Shown: positions 1 through 11,657, counted from the stretch's first letter. The stretch: DNA of 64,000 bases from Heterotrichella gracilis (GCA_032358255.1 JAULBX010011878.1:40655-104654); one strand, 5' to 3'. The notes: generated from the sequence alone by a model not told the origin. A program made the numbers and translations.

Positions 1-864
1 TTGGAGGCTGCCATTGAATGGTGTACTACAGTTGGAAACCAGGCACAGCGTCTGGAATGTATGCTGGTGATATGGTAGTGCCTTGGGCGTTCAGCTGGCA
101 GGCATTCTAGCTTCTGTTAATTACTACCCCCTACACTGCTGTCCACGATTTGGTATTGGTGTCAATGAACACCTGATCCAGATGCCACTGCACTGGCACC
201 ATCACGGATGCCATGATTTAAGCCGTGATAATCGTTGAGAAAAGGGTGAAATTTATGAAAGGAAAGGGTAAAAACCATTTGCAAACATCACATGACTTGC
301 AAGGGATGTTACTAATAACCAGGCGCAGCCTTCCTAATGGTTAACGCCATTGCCTTTTAAAACACGGCAGGGTCATTCTGTGACAAAAAGTGCAGGAGGA
401 TTGGGTTCACTTGTAGAATGAATAAATTGTAATGTGAAAATCAAAACTGCCTAGGGCGTTTAACATGCATTGATGGAGTGCAATTGTCACGATGGTTTGA
501 GCAAATGTGCACCATCGAAGCCCTAGAAAATGCCACACGCTATACAATAATAACGTACATGTACACAGTTACCAATATTCCTGCCAGTTTGATGGATTTG
601 AAACACATACCTAGGGACAATACAGCAGGATGCTCATCAAACACTACACAAGGGTTTTGCCTGCACGCCATCTGTCCCTGTCCCCCATCCGCCACACCCA
701 CCATCACGCCCCACCCAATAACCTGGAGAATGCCAAAATTGCAATGCCTGCTGCAGGCATACCTCAATGCTTCAGTGATTGAGCACAGTTTGACAGTATA
801 TGGTACAGCCTACAGTTTAACCTACTTGCCTATCGTTGCAGGGTTGGCCTGCAACCCTCATACC
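1..864. other. Non-coding, 3' side of BCS1-like gene
   Basis: No conserved protein is visible on either strand. The long plus-strand open frame that runs through 478-1335 overlaps the last exon of the BCS1-like gene and is its antisense shadow. The stretch should contain the 3'UTR of that gene. Its left flank is open, so the end of a neighbouring gene cannot be excluded. Confidence 0.5.
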
Positions 865-3800
865 CTAAGCTGGGCTTTTCACCCTGTCCCCTTGCACCTG
901 CTCCACCAGCTCCTCCACAGTGTCATACTCTGCACACATACACTCCAGCGCAGAGGGGGTCATGACGCCGGGGGTGAATGCGCATGCGAATGCCTCCAGG
1001 CAGCCAGGTGTCAGCTCCTGGTTGTCCGCCTGGCAGGGGAGGAAAGGGGGGAGTGTAAGGCATGCACCGCGCGTGGAGGTGGGGGGTGCGGGGGGTATGG
1101 AGGAGGAAGGTGCAGGACGCGTGTGTGTGAAGGAGAGCGGGCATGCAGTAATTCACTCGATACCGGTGGATGTAGTGTTCTGATACCAGAATTTATGAGC
1201 TCGCTCACATACGCAGAGTATATAGGGATGCCTAACAGTAGCCCTAAACTCTGTGATGGCATCCCAGCCGCTTATGGCTCCTCACCTGGAAGTAGTGCCT
1301 ATTCATTTCAAAGGCCTCAATGCGCAAACATATAGAGTGAAGGGTTTATGTGTTAGGATGTAGGGTTTCGGCTGTGCTCACCTGGAAGTAGTGCTTGACC
1401 ATATCGAGGGCCTCCTCCAGGCGCAGGTGCCCCAGGTACAGGGTCTTGTTGATGCGCCCAGGACGGATGAGGGCGGGGTCAAGCTTGTCGGGGTGATTGG
1501 AGGTCATGATCTGAGAAACGGGGAGGGGGAAGGGGTTAGGGGGGGAATGGCCACAAAAAGGAACAAGAGATAGGAGGCAGTGGGGATGGTTGAAGCTGCA
1601 CAGCGCTGCCTAACAAGCTGAATGTCTCCACCTTTGAAGATCAGACACATGCGATGGCCATACTGAGGTCAGCCATACTGAGGCATGACGTGTTGTATTA
1701 AGAGTTTAGGCTCAAGACAATTGGATCATGTCCACATGATTCAAGTGATCACCACAATGCGTTCAGATGCACTACACCACCCCATCCAGCACAATCAAAG
1801 GAGGGTTATGTACAATGAAGCCAGATCATGTCACATGATTCCCGCGCACACACTCACTATATAATATGACCCACCACAGTGCGTTCGGCGAGTCCACCGT
1901 CCCATCCAGCACACTCAGATCATGTGGAATGGCCTCAGATCATGTGCAACCATGCAGATTGGTCATTGAAATGATCAATTGACTCACCACGATGCGCTCG
2001 GGCGTGTCCACCACCCCATCCAGCACGTTCAGCAGTCCAGCCAGATTGAGCTGATCATCGGGCTCGTCAAATAGGCCCATGCCCTTCAACTTGGGCCCAA
2101 ATGTGCCCTTCTTGGGGACCCGGTCGGGGGTGGAGGTGCTGGTGGCCTGTGGGGGGTGGGGGATGTTGGAGGCAGGAATGGTGGTGGGGCGGTGCGTGTG
2201 GTGGAAGAAGGGTGGAAAAGGGGATGGTGATATCATGTCGGAGTGCAAGGCGGTATTACTGGGGTGCAAACATATGCCACTCCCTGACACAGCCAGTTCC
2301 AAACCTGGAGAGACATGAAAGAGCAACAGGCCCCCTATATTCCTGCGGCGTACAAGCACCTTTTTAGCTCCACACACCATTCGAAGGGATTAACATGGTA
2401 CCACCACCCACCTGCACCTCCCCGTCCTTGTCTTCCTCCCCCTCCCCCTTCCCCTCCTCCTCCTCGTCGCTTTCATCCTCCTCCTCCCCTTTCTCCTTGG
2501 CCCGCTGCTTGGCTGTCATGCGCACCATGTGCCACAGCTGGCGGGAGGCGGAGGCAGAGGAGGGAGCACCGGAGGAGGACTGGCCCTCACGCTTGAGGAC
2601 CACGTCGCTGGCGGCATCAATGTCCTCCTGGGAATGGGGAGATTAGCCAGTCAAATAGTTACATGCATTCAAGCATTACAGACAGATTAGCAGTCAGTCT
2701 TGCATATGCGGCGCCATGCAGCCCTTTCCTTGTAAGTACTGTTTGAACCACCTATTGATCCCACCCGACTTGAGGTCCTTTCTGGGTAAGGGAGATATGG
2801 ACAATTAAAACTCCCATACAATTGGGCGCGTTTGAATTAAAAGCAGGTGGCGGGGAGTGGAGGAGGAGCACCCACATCCTGAATTGGTCACATCCTGATT
2901 TGACCACCCCATATCACACGGCCTTGACATCCCCATACCACTATTTATGATCCTCACCATGACAAAGATGGTTTTCTTGAATGGCGTGGCCACCACCACG
3001 TCCTCCTCCTCCACGTTCACTGTGCGCGCAAACATGATCTCCATAAGCTCCTGGTTGGTCTTGATGCGCGCAAGAGGGACGTTCACGATGTTGCGACCCG
3101 TGTAGGTGGCAAGGGCCTGCACGGAGGGGGTATATGGGTTCAGGGTTTAGGGTTTAGGGGTCGAGGTTATGGTTATAGTTAGGGACAGGATTTGGGCTGC
3201 AGGGAGGCGGGGATGGGGGGATGCGTGGTGCGCAAGGGGCACGTTCACGATGTTGCGCACGGCGTAGGTGGCTAGGGATGCAAGTGGGGCGCACGGGGTT
3301 GAGGGAGGTTTTAGGATTGGGGCTTAAGGAGGGAAGGGGAGTGAGAGGGTTGGTGGTGGCTGGTGACAGCGAAGGTCCATGCTGGTGAATGCCCTTGCCA
3401 CAAACATTCATGAGCGGATGTAGGCTTCACAATTAGGGTTTGGAAGGCACGCACTGAATGACCTAGGTGGATAGCTTAGGAGGGGACATGTGTGGCACAT
3501 GCTTGCAATTACAATGGGTCCATCCACATACACCCTATGCTAGGGTCTTCCAGGGTTTCAGCACCAGCGCAACCGCAACCCCCACCTTGATGAAGGAGGT
3601 TTTGCCTGTGCCTGGGGGCCCGTGCAGCAGCAGGCCCAGCTTGTGGGGGTAGCCGGGGATGGCAAATTTCCCGGATTTTGTGCTGAATTTGTCCACCAGG
3701 CGCAGGATGGCCTCCTTCTCAGGGTGGAAAAAGGATGCGAAGGTTTTCTCCCCTGACAGCTCGTAGCGCTTGTACAGCACCTGGCCTGCCTTGCCGGTCT

Positions 3801-5965
3801 CCCCCTCCACGTACTTGAGGGGCATGTATAGGTGGCTGCAGGGGTGGGAAGGGTGGGCATGACAAAATGCGATAAGCTAGACAATCTGCATGCCCATTAC
3901 ATATGAAGTTTTGGGGTGAGCGGCGGTGGTGTGAAGGTGGCATGTGGCAATCTTGAGGGGCATGTACAGGCGGCTGCAGGGCGTGTGTGTGTGGTGGTGG
4001 GAACGTGGCACGTGGCGATGGGCGAGGGCAGCAGTACATTAATATACTTCAGAGTGGTACATGCGTTAGTAAATTGGTGTAACCCTGGTGAGGGCCTCAT
4101 GGGGGTTGTGCCAAGCATGCGTGCAGGGAAGGTTGGCAGGGTGTGCACGGCAGTCATCCATTTGGAACGAGTTATGGACCATCAGAACGCACCGCAGCAC
4201 GCTGTTTTGCATGCCATGTAGTCCAGCCTCACCCAGCCCCTCTCACAACCCCTAGGTGTTGAAAACCCCTCCCACATGAGACACCCTGTACCCTAGCTAG
4301 GGTTTCCACCCCTTCCAAACCGCCTACTCACCGCTTGTTGCCCGACACCTCCCCCAGCTTCTTGGCCCGATAATACTCAAACGCCTTCTGCACAAAATCG
4401 GCGATCAGGCGTTGGCCGTCGGGGAGGTCGCTCTGTAAGGTGAAGGAGGTGGTGACAGGGGTGTTGCCGCCGGTGGAGCGCGTCTCCCCAACCTCCACAA
4501 CCCTGCGATGCGCACATGGGGAATAGATTAAAATATAATGTAAAAGAATATATATAAACAATAATAAATAAATACAAATGTACTGGGATGGGACAGGTTT
4601 GGCATGTGCTCATTTGAACCCTGGCTGGCGAGTTGGCACCCGTAATCAATGGTGATAAGATAACAATAGGACTATTATTATCTTATTACCCTTGCCGTGA
4701 TGCCGCCAGCTTTGTATCCACCACATGCATCCCTGCTCAGAAATTACAGGGATGAATGACAGCCTCGACTCACGTGATGAACTTGAGCCCTGGCTGGACC
4801 TCCACCTGAACCCCCTTGGGTGGCGTGGTGGTGAGGCGGTACCGCTTCAGCTCACCCTGCTCGTGGCTGCATGGGGGGGGAAATAATGGGTTAATAGAAT
4901 ATAGCTAAGGGTGAATGCTATAAAAATACAACTACATAAAATATATGAGGAGGGGTAGATTGGCAGTCACTGCAGACATGATGCAAACCCTAGGTGAGGT
5001 TCGTGGCAGGTGGGTAGCGCTGGCAGTTGGGAGCAAGTTTAGGGTTTAGGGTTTAGGGTTTAGGGTTTAGGGTTTAGGGTTTGTCACCTTCAAACCCTAA
5101 ACTGCGCTGTTTTAGGGTTTAGGGTTTAGGGTTTAGGGTTTGAGCAAGCATGCATGTGGGTAAAAGAACGTATGCCCCGATGCATGGCACCTTTTGCATT
5201 GAGGTGCAAAGGAGTGTATAGAAATACCGGTGTCATACAGTGTTCGGGTTATGAGCGCTGGGCGGGGTTGTGGGCATCATGAGAACCGCCCAGCTCTGAC
5301 CACAAAACCCTACTTTAGGGTGATGACCACAGCATGCACAGCACACACTTAACAGGAGCAACTTGTGCACGGGCAGGGCCCACCCACCTGCGTCCATCGT
5401 CCTCGTCGTCGCTGTCCTCGCCTGCTGGCGCCGCCCCGTCAAAGTCGATCAGCGTCATGCCCCCGTCCCTGAACCTCTCAGTCACGCCCTCCAGCGAGTT
5501 GAGGTAGCACATGATGGCCTCCTGCAGGACCTTGTTCTTCCTTCCCTCCTACAGGGAGACAGTTACAAGCGGGTGAGGGGGCGGTGGGGTGGCGGCGGCG
5601 TGGCACGGGCAAGCACAAACCGTTCTGGCATGCCCAGGCATGTGGTGGGCGGAGCATGCATTGGTGCAGTACAAGTTCCATTTGGAGACACAGGCTAAGC
5701 AATGCTTGGGTTGGGTGGCGAAAAGCATTACAGCCCTTACCGGGTCCCAGTAATATCCGTTGTCGGTGTGTGAGATGACTCGCGTGCACATATTCTCTGC
5801 CTTCTTGCCAGTCCTCAGGTATTGCAGGGTGTCAAGCAGACGGGGCAGGAACTCTCGGACCAGCAGCGGCATCAGGAGGCAAAGGAGAACATCCAGGAGC
5901 ATGTGGCCAGTGCTTATCTTGTTCATCATACCAAACTGGGTGAGGATCTCGGGAGTAATCTCCAT
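865..5965 (-). CDS. BCS1-type AAA ATPase with N-terminal membrane anchor
   Basis: Ten exons (5741-5965, 5388-5548, 4774-4866, 4332-4502, 3586-3835, 2958-3116, 2412-2627, 1988-2146, 1382-1510, 865-1029) join in phase to 575 residues. A hydrophobic segment at about residues 22-45 is the likely membrane anchor. Walker A is GPPGTGKT at about 289-296, Walker B is FVMEDID at about 351-357, a sensor-1 Asn lies in MTSNH, and LDPALIRPGRI is the typical AAA arginine region. The order (TM segment, BCS1-specific region, AAA core) matches mitochondrial BCS1 and plant BCS1-like ATPases. BCS1 itself moves folded Rieske protein across the inner membrane; plant relatives have other organelle roles, so the substrate here is not known. 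An acidic Glu/Asp/Lys-rich insert of about 50 residues follows Walker B. The start is the first ATG before the TM segment. Introns 5, 8 and 9, and the intron before exon 5, hold decayed exon-edge copies. Confidence 0.9.
1273..1324 (-). repeat. Exon-edge echo of BCS1-like exon 9
   Basis: This block repeats the 3' end of exon 9 and its donor site. The plus-strand motif tcacctggaagtagtgc occurs at the true junction (about 1378-1394) and again here, followed by a degenerate copy of the next 25 bases. It lies inside the intron and has no open continuation. Confidence 0.8.
1745..1916 (-). repeat. Two echoes of BCS1-like exon 8 donor end
   Basis: The end of exon 8 with its donor (true copy about 1979-2035) recurs at about 1866-1916 and 1745-1795. 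All three contain a form of tcaccac.a.gcg.tc followed by ccatccagcac. The copy nearest the exon is the better preserved one. Confidence 0.8.
2656..2780 (+). repeat. Interspersed repeat R1, copy 1
   Basis: About 120 bp with the shared core agattagcagtcagtcttgc. A close relative is at 36966-37085, a shorter one at about 50485-50545, and a more diverged one at about 39023-39110. All are in introns or beside exons. No coding potential or terminal repeats are clear, so the class is not known. Confidence 0.7.
3221..3295 (-). repeat. Echo of BCS1-like exon 6 acceptor end
   Basis: The 5' end of exon 6 (about 3068-3120) recurs here with the shared core cacgttcacgatgttgcg and a matching gtaggtggc. It lies on the intron side of the acceptor. 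A shorter echo of the exon 5 acceptor lies at about 3953-3985 (compare 3818-3850). Confidence 0.8.
4648..4693. mobile_element. 46-bp fold-back element, family member 1
   Basis: Imperfect inverted repeat of about 23 bp per arm, AT-rich, with GATAAGATAA on one arm and its complement on the other. The same element occurs as a perfect palindrome at 32609-32655. It is in the BCS1-like intron. The flanks CCGTAAT and CCGTGAT may be a decayed target duplication. Confidence 0.65.
5038..5141 (+). repeat. Interstitial TTTAGGG telomere-type tract
   Basis: Two runs of TTTAGGG units (about 5038-5082 and 5111-5141) are separated by a short inverted piece with aaaccctaaac. They lie inside the second intron of the BCS1-like gene. 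TTTAGGG is the telomere unit of many green algae and land plants. Confidence 0.95.
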
Positions 5966-7496
5966 CGTGGGTGATGTGGGTGCTCACCAGCACCTGCCCA
6001 GGTGTCGACCAATACGAAATACCAGGCGAAGAAAAATTACAAAAGTGTGGGCGATAGAAGATAGACAGACGCAATATAAGGTGATGCAGTGCTGGTGGGC
6101 AAATCTATGGTGCGCTGGAAGGAGGATATTGGTGCCTCCCTATTGACTTCTGAAAGCAGTACTGGCTTGCTTATGTACACAGTGTGGCACGCGATGTTGC
6201 ACCTCCAACAAGCTGTGGTGCGAGCACTCGCACTTCCCTTTGGCAGGAATACGGCTGGCAAGCCCTCAGACTGTCAACCCACCGGGCTTCTGAACCCACA
6301 ACGGGTGGTCTAGCTGCTGGGCACAGCAGGCTGGGGAGGCAGCTGCCAGGGGAAACCCTCATCCGGTGTTAAAGTGCCCTCATCCGTACTGGCAAACCCT
6401 TGTCCGGCATACCCTTCCCCCTGTACAGTTGGCCTGAAAGCAACTTGCAAGGTGGCCATCAAGCTGCAGTAGACGTACGTGCTGCCCCCTCAGCATTTTC
6501 TGCTTGTACTGGGTGGCAACCACTCCCCAGCAATAGCCTAGAACACATTTGATTCTGCTGCAGATGCACACTTTGGAGCTATCAAGATGCCATATCACAG
6601 TGCTACAATTGGGAGCGCACTGGACCGTTCCAGTGGGACAGTGGACCTGGATTGCTACTGTGTCCAGCGGAGGGTCACCCGGTGTCGGTGACAGACAGTT
6701 TGCCACCTGGGTGGGGCCAGGCATGATGCACAATGCGGGCTCATTTCCCAACAGACAGGTCAGCAGGCCCCCACTGAGCCCCCTTGTCGCTCCTCGCCCA
6801 GTAGACCAATCAATGCACCTCTACAACCCTGGCTGTTTCCATAAGACTGCTGGCTGGGGTGACGCTAAGCATGAGTGCAGTTGCTGCCCACAAGAGCAGT
6901 ACTCACCCATGCACAAAGCAGGAGTGCAAGACAACCACACCGTGACACGCTGTGCAGCCTTGTTTCCAGACTGACAAACTTGTAAGCAACCTGCACAGGC
7001 TTGCGGGACAGCAGGAGTAGACGCGCGCGCCACTTACACTGCTGCATACCAGAGGTCACTTATGCAATAAATCAAAGGTCTTAAGTTGCACGCAGCGGAT
7101 TGCAACTGGTACAGCACAAAGGCAAAGTGGGGAATACACTGAAACACAGGAATTCATATTCAGCTTCCCAATGTGTACGACTGAAAACAGTTTGTAGAAG
7201 ACACGCAGTGCTGAGCTCACAGAGCTAAGGTGTTGTGCAGTGCTGCGGGTGCTGGCAGTGTTGTTGCCATAAGTGCTCAAGTGGCGACTGCTCTGCCATA
7301 ACTCCCAGGTCATGGTGTGTGTACATTGCTTCTTGAAAGTTACCCCTGTCCATGTGGTGTCCACGTGGTGGGCAGGCTTTGTTCGTTCAGCTGATCGGCT
7401 CACACGGCTTGCACTGCCCGCCTGGTCACGGGCTTCAAGGGTTTTTTTGAAAGCCCTGCCCCTTCCCAAACCCAGTGCTGGCAGCAGCTTGGTCAA
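5966..7496. other. Intergenic, promoter side of BCS1-like gene
   Basis: No gene recognised. The part near 5966 should hold the BCS1-like promoter. The part near 7496 should be the 3'UTR of the AP-2 sigma gene, with a TGTAA signal on the minus strand at 7034-7038. The open frames here have no familiar motif and alternate between strands. Confidence 0.5.
7034..7038 (-). promoter_or_regulatory. Candidate TGTAA poly(A) signal of AP-2 sigma gene
   Basis: TGTAA on the minus strand about 460 bases after the stop codon. Green algae related to Chlamydomonas use TGTAA as the poly(A) signal. The motif is only five bases long, so the call rests on strand and distance. Confidence 0.4.
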
Positions 7497-8244
7497 TCAC
7501 GTGTCCAGTTTATCCAGCTCCTGCAGCCGCTCCAAGATGACCTGCACACAAGCATAAGAAAGGCTAGTACCAGCACAACTGCAGCCAACCACCAGCAACA
7601 TGACCGCACAAACGCACAACGAAAAGATGCTGGTCAGTGAGCAACTGCAGCAGGTGGTGCTCACCTTTTTGCTGGTCTCCTGGAGCTCCCCTCCAAGGAT
7701 GAACTCGTCCAAAATCAGGTAGACCTGAAACATCCAGGGCAGCGTGTTGGTAATGAAGGGTATATGCATGCATTACCGAAAGGCCGCTAATCGGCAGCCC
7801 AACTCACTTCTCATGACACCTCAAGGCCGGACTTCTTACCTTATGGAAGTTGAAGACCAAATCCAGCTCACACACGTTGCTGAAGTAGTGGTCCAAGATC
7901 TCAACAAACAGGTGTATGCTTTCCAAGTAGGCGAGCTCGTTGTCCGTGACATCGACACACAGCGAGAAGTACAGGCCAGCGTATCTTCTGTAGACCACCT
8001 TGTACGTTTTGTACTGCAGCATCACGATTTGGGTCAGTGCACAGCTGGGACATGGATGTCCCAGTGGAAAGGATGTGACCATGCAACGTACCTCTACAAA
8101 GTTTGTAAACTTTGGATCCCTGCTGACGATCAGCCTGTATATTTCGTCCTCACTTCGGTGCTTCTCAGTGTCATCATATGGTATGTAGTACTTTGCGAGC
8201 CGTGTTTTCCCTGCCCGGTTCTGCAAAAGCATGAAGCGGATCAT
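7497..8244 (-). CDS. AP2S1: AP-2 complex subunit sigma
   Basis: Four exons (8092-8244, 7840-8013, 7665-7724, 7497-7541) join in phase to 143 residues; the animal protein has 142. The start [20 protein letters not shown], then [20 protein letters not shown] and [11 protein letters not shown], match the sigma small chain of AP-2 throughout. Arg15, which in the animal protein contacts the acidic part of the dileucine cargo signal, is kept. The protein folds as a longin-like small chain and sits in the AP-2 heterotetramer (alpha, beta, mu, sigma), linking cargo to clathrin at the plasma membrane. The tail [15 protein letters not shown] fits AP-2 sigma better than AP-1 or AP-3 sigma. Introns are short and free of clear exon-edge copies, unlike most other genes here. 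Confidence 0.96.
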
Positions 8245-8881
8245 GCCTGGCAAACTGCAGCGCCCACGCCGCAACTGCTAGCAGACTGGCTTGTGTTGGT
8301 ATTTAAATGGCTTCTGGAACAAAGTAAAGCCAGTTTGGACAGGAAACCCCGCTCAAACAGCCCAGGTACTCCTAACTGTCAGTCTGAGATAATCTGCTGA
8401 CTTCAAATCCAGGTCAACATAAGCAGGCGTCACAGGCTTGTTACAGACACATCCAACAACTAGAATCGTCCGAGACTAAACCAAGAGCACTTATGACTCA
8501 GCCACGGCGTGCAGGTCGCTTCAAGTGCCTCACGCATTCTTGCGAGCACAGCCTCGGGGGGAAACGATGGATACCCTAGGCTAGGGTATCTTGGTCTTCG
8601 CCTAGGGTTTGCACCGGCCACACAGCGACCGTCCAGCGACAAAGAACTCATGATCGAGCGGCACAATGCACCAGCTAGAGGGGTTTGGCATGCAAGCATG
8701 TAGCGGAGTGCCCTGCTGCGGTTACTGGGGCACAGCATCTGCTTCACCTTTTGAAACACTATCATCCACGGATGAATGACACCACCCCATTGAGTGACGA
8801 GTTGCCATGGCCATGGTGTGCGCGCACGCAATAAGGGTGTCTATTACATTCAATACATAAGAGCCCTTTGGAGCACACCCC
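8245..8881. other. Intergenic between AP-2 sigma and MFS gene
   Basis: Short spacer with both genes on the minus strand. It should hold the AP-2 sigma promoter and the MFS 3'UTR. TGTAA on the minus strand at 8441-8445 is a candidate poly(A) signal for the MFS gene. A 12-bp direct repeat (ccctaggctagg type) lies near 8573-8606. Nothing else seen. Confidence 0.5.
8441..8445 (-). promoter_or_regulatory. Candidate TGTAA poly(A) signal of MFS gene
   Basis: TGTAA on the minus strand about 440 bases after the MFS stop codon, a distance similar to that for the AP-2 sigma gene. Confidence 0.4.
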
Positions 8882-11657
8882 TCAACCAATGGAGCCATTG
8901 CTTTTAGTGGTGGTCAATGCTTGCCACGACGGCACACAGGCTGCCAGGATGGCACACAGGCCCCAGCCACACACAATCACGCCCAACGCAACCTCAAACA
9001 CCGCACGCGCACCAAAGCGTTGGTACACAACCCCCCCTACCAGGCCCCCCGTCCCCGTCCCCACACCCCTGAACAAGCCCTGGAAAATGGACTGCGTAAA
9101 TGCTGCCAGGCCGGGGGGCGAAATCTGGCGGCATTTGAAGGTGCCCGCTGCCAGGCCAAACCCAAATGTCACCCCATGCAGCAGCTCTAGAGGCAGCACC
9201 ACCCAGGGGTTTCCAAAAATGTGTAGGATTGCGTACCCCCACAGGCGCACGCAATAGGCCCCCAGCACCAAATGCAGCATGTTCTCCACCCCTAGGCGCT
9301 TCAGAAATTTGTCGGCAAAGAAAAGAATGGGGACCTCCGCAATGCAGGTAAATGTGAGGGTCAGCCCCATGAGCGCCTCACTACCCCCCAGCTCGTCCAA
9401 ATACAGGAATAGGTACCCATCGATGACCCCCATGCCGAAACCCATCAGTACAGTCATTGCGAAAAAGGGGCAGTTTGCGGGGGTGAGCAGCCGAGTCATG
9501 CTTGACCACCCCTGGTGGGCTTCTCCCACGTGGCCCCCTTGGTCATTTTCCCCTGGCTGCTCCGCCACACCCAGGTGGGCATTTTTATGAGCCTCCTGCT
9601 CAAATCTAGGTGATGAGGGTGCAATAACCTGTGACCACACCACAGCCGCTCCCTCGCTGCTGCGCCTGCCAGACTGCGCATCTCTGATCGCCACCCCAAT
9701 GCTGCCAGCGGCTGGTCGATGATGCAGGGGGTCACCCAAATGCGCATCGCCCTCCTCCCCCCAGCTTGGCTCCAAATTCTCCCCTCCCAAATCCGCCGAT
9801 TTCCGCAAATCTGAAATGGCATCCCCACCTCCCTGCAGCTCAATTTCCCTCCCCATTTCCAGCCTCTGATACCTCCCCCCTTGGTGGCTCACCCCAGCAG
9901 GTGCCTTGCGCCCCGCCTTGAGGGCCTGGTAGGGTAATGCTAGGGTTGGCCAGAGCACCAGGAGCGACAGCATGGCATGCATCACAAATGCAACGTAGAT
10001 CCCAAACCGGTGCACCACAGCTCCAGCCACAAAGCTGAATGTGCCCCAGCCCACTGCGCCCCACAGGCGGTGCTTGCCATAGCTCCCCTCCTGCATGGTG
10101 GTAACAAACCTAGCTTAGGACTTTGAGACGTCCATCGGCAATGCACAGTACAAGCAATCAGTGTCGTTGCATCTTACACCAAGCCTTGAAAAGAAAAGAA
10201 TTCATAAACCACATGAGTGCCACAACCGTGAATGCAATCAAGATGCGCAGAGTATAATTCTCACTCCAATTGACCACGCAACGGCCTGTAAAAGACTGGA
10301 CCACCTGGCTGATGTGCACCACATGCAGCGCAACACAGAACAACGGGCAAAAATCGGGTGCCCCAATTATGGCCAAGGCCTGCTCCCACAGCATAAGGGC
10401 TGCTAAAAATTGCTTGTGCTAGCTGTAGGAACACACAGGCCTTACACATATATCAGTACCAGTCCAGAGAATGTACCAATTATGGATAACCTAGAGCTAT
10501 AGGTACAACAGTTTAGGATTTGTCAAGCACCTTGGCCGTGGCCGCCATCACCGCGGCATCCGTGAAGATGGTTGCCGGCGACTTGCACCCCTCCGCCACC
10601 ACCACCAGGCCCAGCAGCAGGGGGAAGGAGGAGGTGAGGGACAGGCAGGTGCGTGCAGCCAGGCTGGCGCAGAAGGTGGTCAGCAGGATGGCGCGGTGGG
10701 AGCAGGTGTGGTCCGCGAGGGCAGACCATGCGTTGCCTGCGCAGGGAAAATGGATGTTATCATGTTGACAATGGCATAGACGATGGCGAGTAATGATCAG
10801 GGTTTGACCGAATGTAAATGGAGGTTACTACAGGAGGTTGCCAGAAGGATTGGCGCAGTGGGAGCTGGTGTAACCAGTGAGGGCAGACCACGCGTTGCCT
10901 GCGCGAATGAAATGGGTGGATCATGGTGTGGGTCATGTCACATGATTCATGTCACATGCATCACGTGTAATGAGCATGGCACAAGAAGGCCAACAGGATG
11001 GCGTGTACTGATCAAATTTTGATTGCATGTAAGATGGAGGTCATTACACAACAAAACCAGCAGGATGGCGCGGTGGGACCTGGCGTGGTCCGCAAGGGCA
11101 GACCAGGCGTTGCCTGCGCACGCGAAGTGGGTGAATCATGTGTGATAAGGATGGCACGGTGGGAACATGATGTGGTAATTAGTAGGTATGGCGCGTGATA
11201 TTTGATGTTGGCCGGAGGCGTAGCCCACATGCTACCTGTGCATGCGTTTTGGGTTGAATTACCATTGTCTTGTGCAATAAAAATATCTTGAGAACGAACT
11301 AAGCGTCCTGTGCAATGATGATTGCACTGCACGCTATATTAACTGCTGATGGCGTTGCACACCCTGCACTAACTAGAGAAACCGCCAGCGTACTCCTGTG
11401 CGTACTGCACACCCTCCACTAACTTAAGAAACTGCCAGCGTACTCATATGAGTACTTCAATTTTCATGCGATCATTGATTACCGGTACATACAGTATTGC
11501 AGATAAATCCTAGGCAGGTACCTGTTATTGCTGAAACCCAGGGCCTGATCGCTGCCAGTGCGCCGATGTGTGCCTCATCCAGTCCCAGGCGGCGGTAATA
11601 CAGGTTGATGAAGGGGAGGAGGCACACTTGGGACGAGAAGTAGGTGGCGTACCACAC
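8882..11657 (-). CDS. MFSD6-like major facilitator transporter (5' partial)
   Basis: Three exons (11522-11657, 10531-10736, 8882-10090) join in phase to 516 residues. The N-terminal part has LPFINLYYRRLGLDEAHIG, then IRPWVSAITG followed by NAWSALADH, the layout of the MFS_1-like (MFSD6) family, in which an Ala-Asp pair lies in the loop between TM2 and TM3. YGKHRLWGAVGWG starts the TM5 region. A long hydrophilic loop of about 150 residues separates two groups of membrane segments. The C-terminal half has about six more segments, with the family-like stretch LPLELLHGVTFGFGLAAGTF. Substrate is unknown. No ATG is in frame before 11657, so a short first exon further upstream is missing from this model. 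The donor after exon 2 is GTGCTT, which is weak. Exon 2 acceptor copies fill the intron before it. Confidence 0.83.
10829..11175 (-). repeat. Echoes of MFS exon 2 acceptor end
   Basis: The exon 2 start (true copy about 10673-10745) recurs at about 10834-10905 and 11053-11125, with partial pieces near 10985 and 11148. The shared plus-strand core is gagggcagacca.gcgttgc or a close variant, preceded by a form of aggatggcgcggtggga. Units are spaced about 160-220 bases. Confidence 0.85.
11340..11450 (+). repeat. Two-unit tandem repeat of about 58 bp
   Basis: The sequence gcacaccctgcactaact, then gaaaccgccagcgtactc, is repeated with a few changes (gcacaccctccactaactt, then gaaactgccagcgtactca). 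It lies in the first MFS intron and is not an exon copy that can be recognised. Confidence 0.75.

Noticed and set aside
10158-10394. 78-codon minus-strand frame with a hydrophobic stretch
   Set aside because: It lies inside an MFS intron; the flanking exons join well without it, and no splice sites would keep it in frame.
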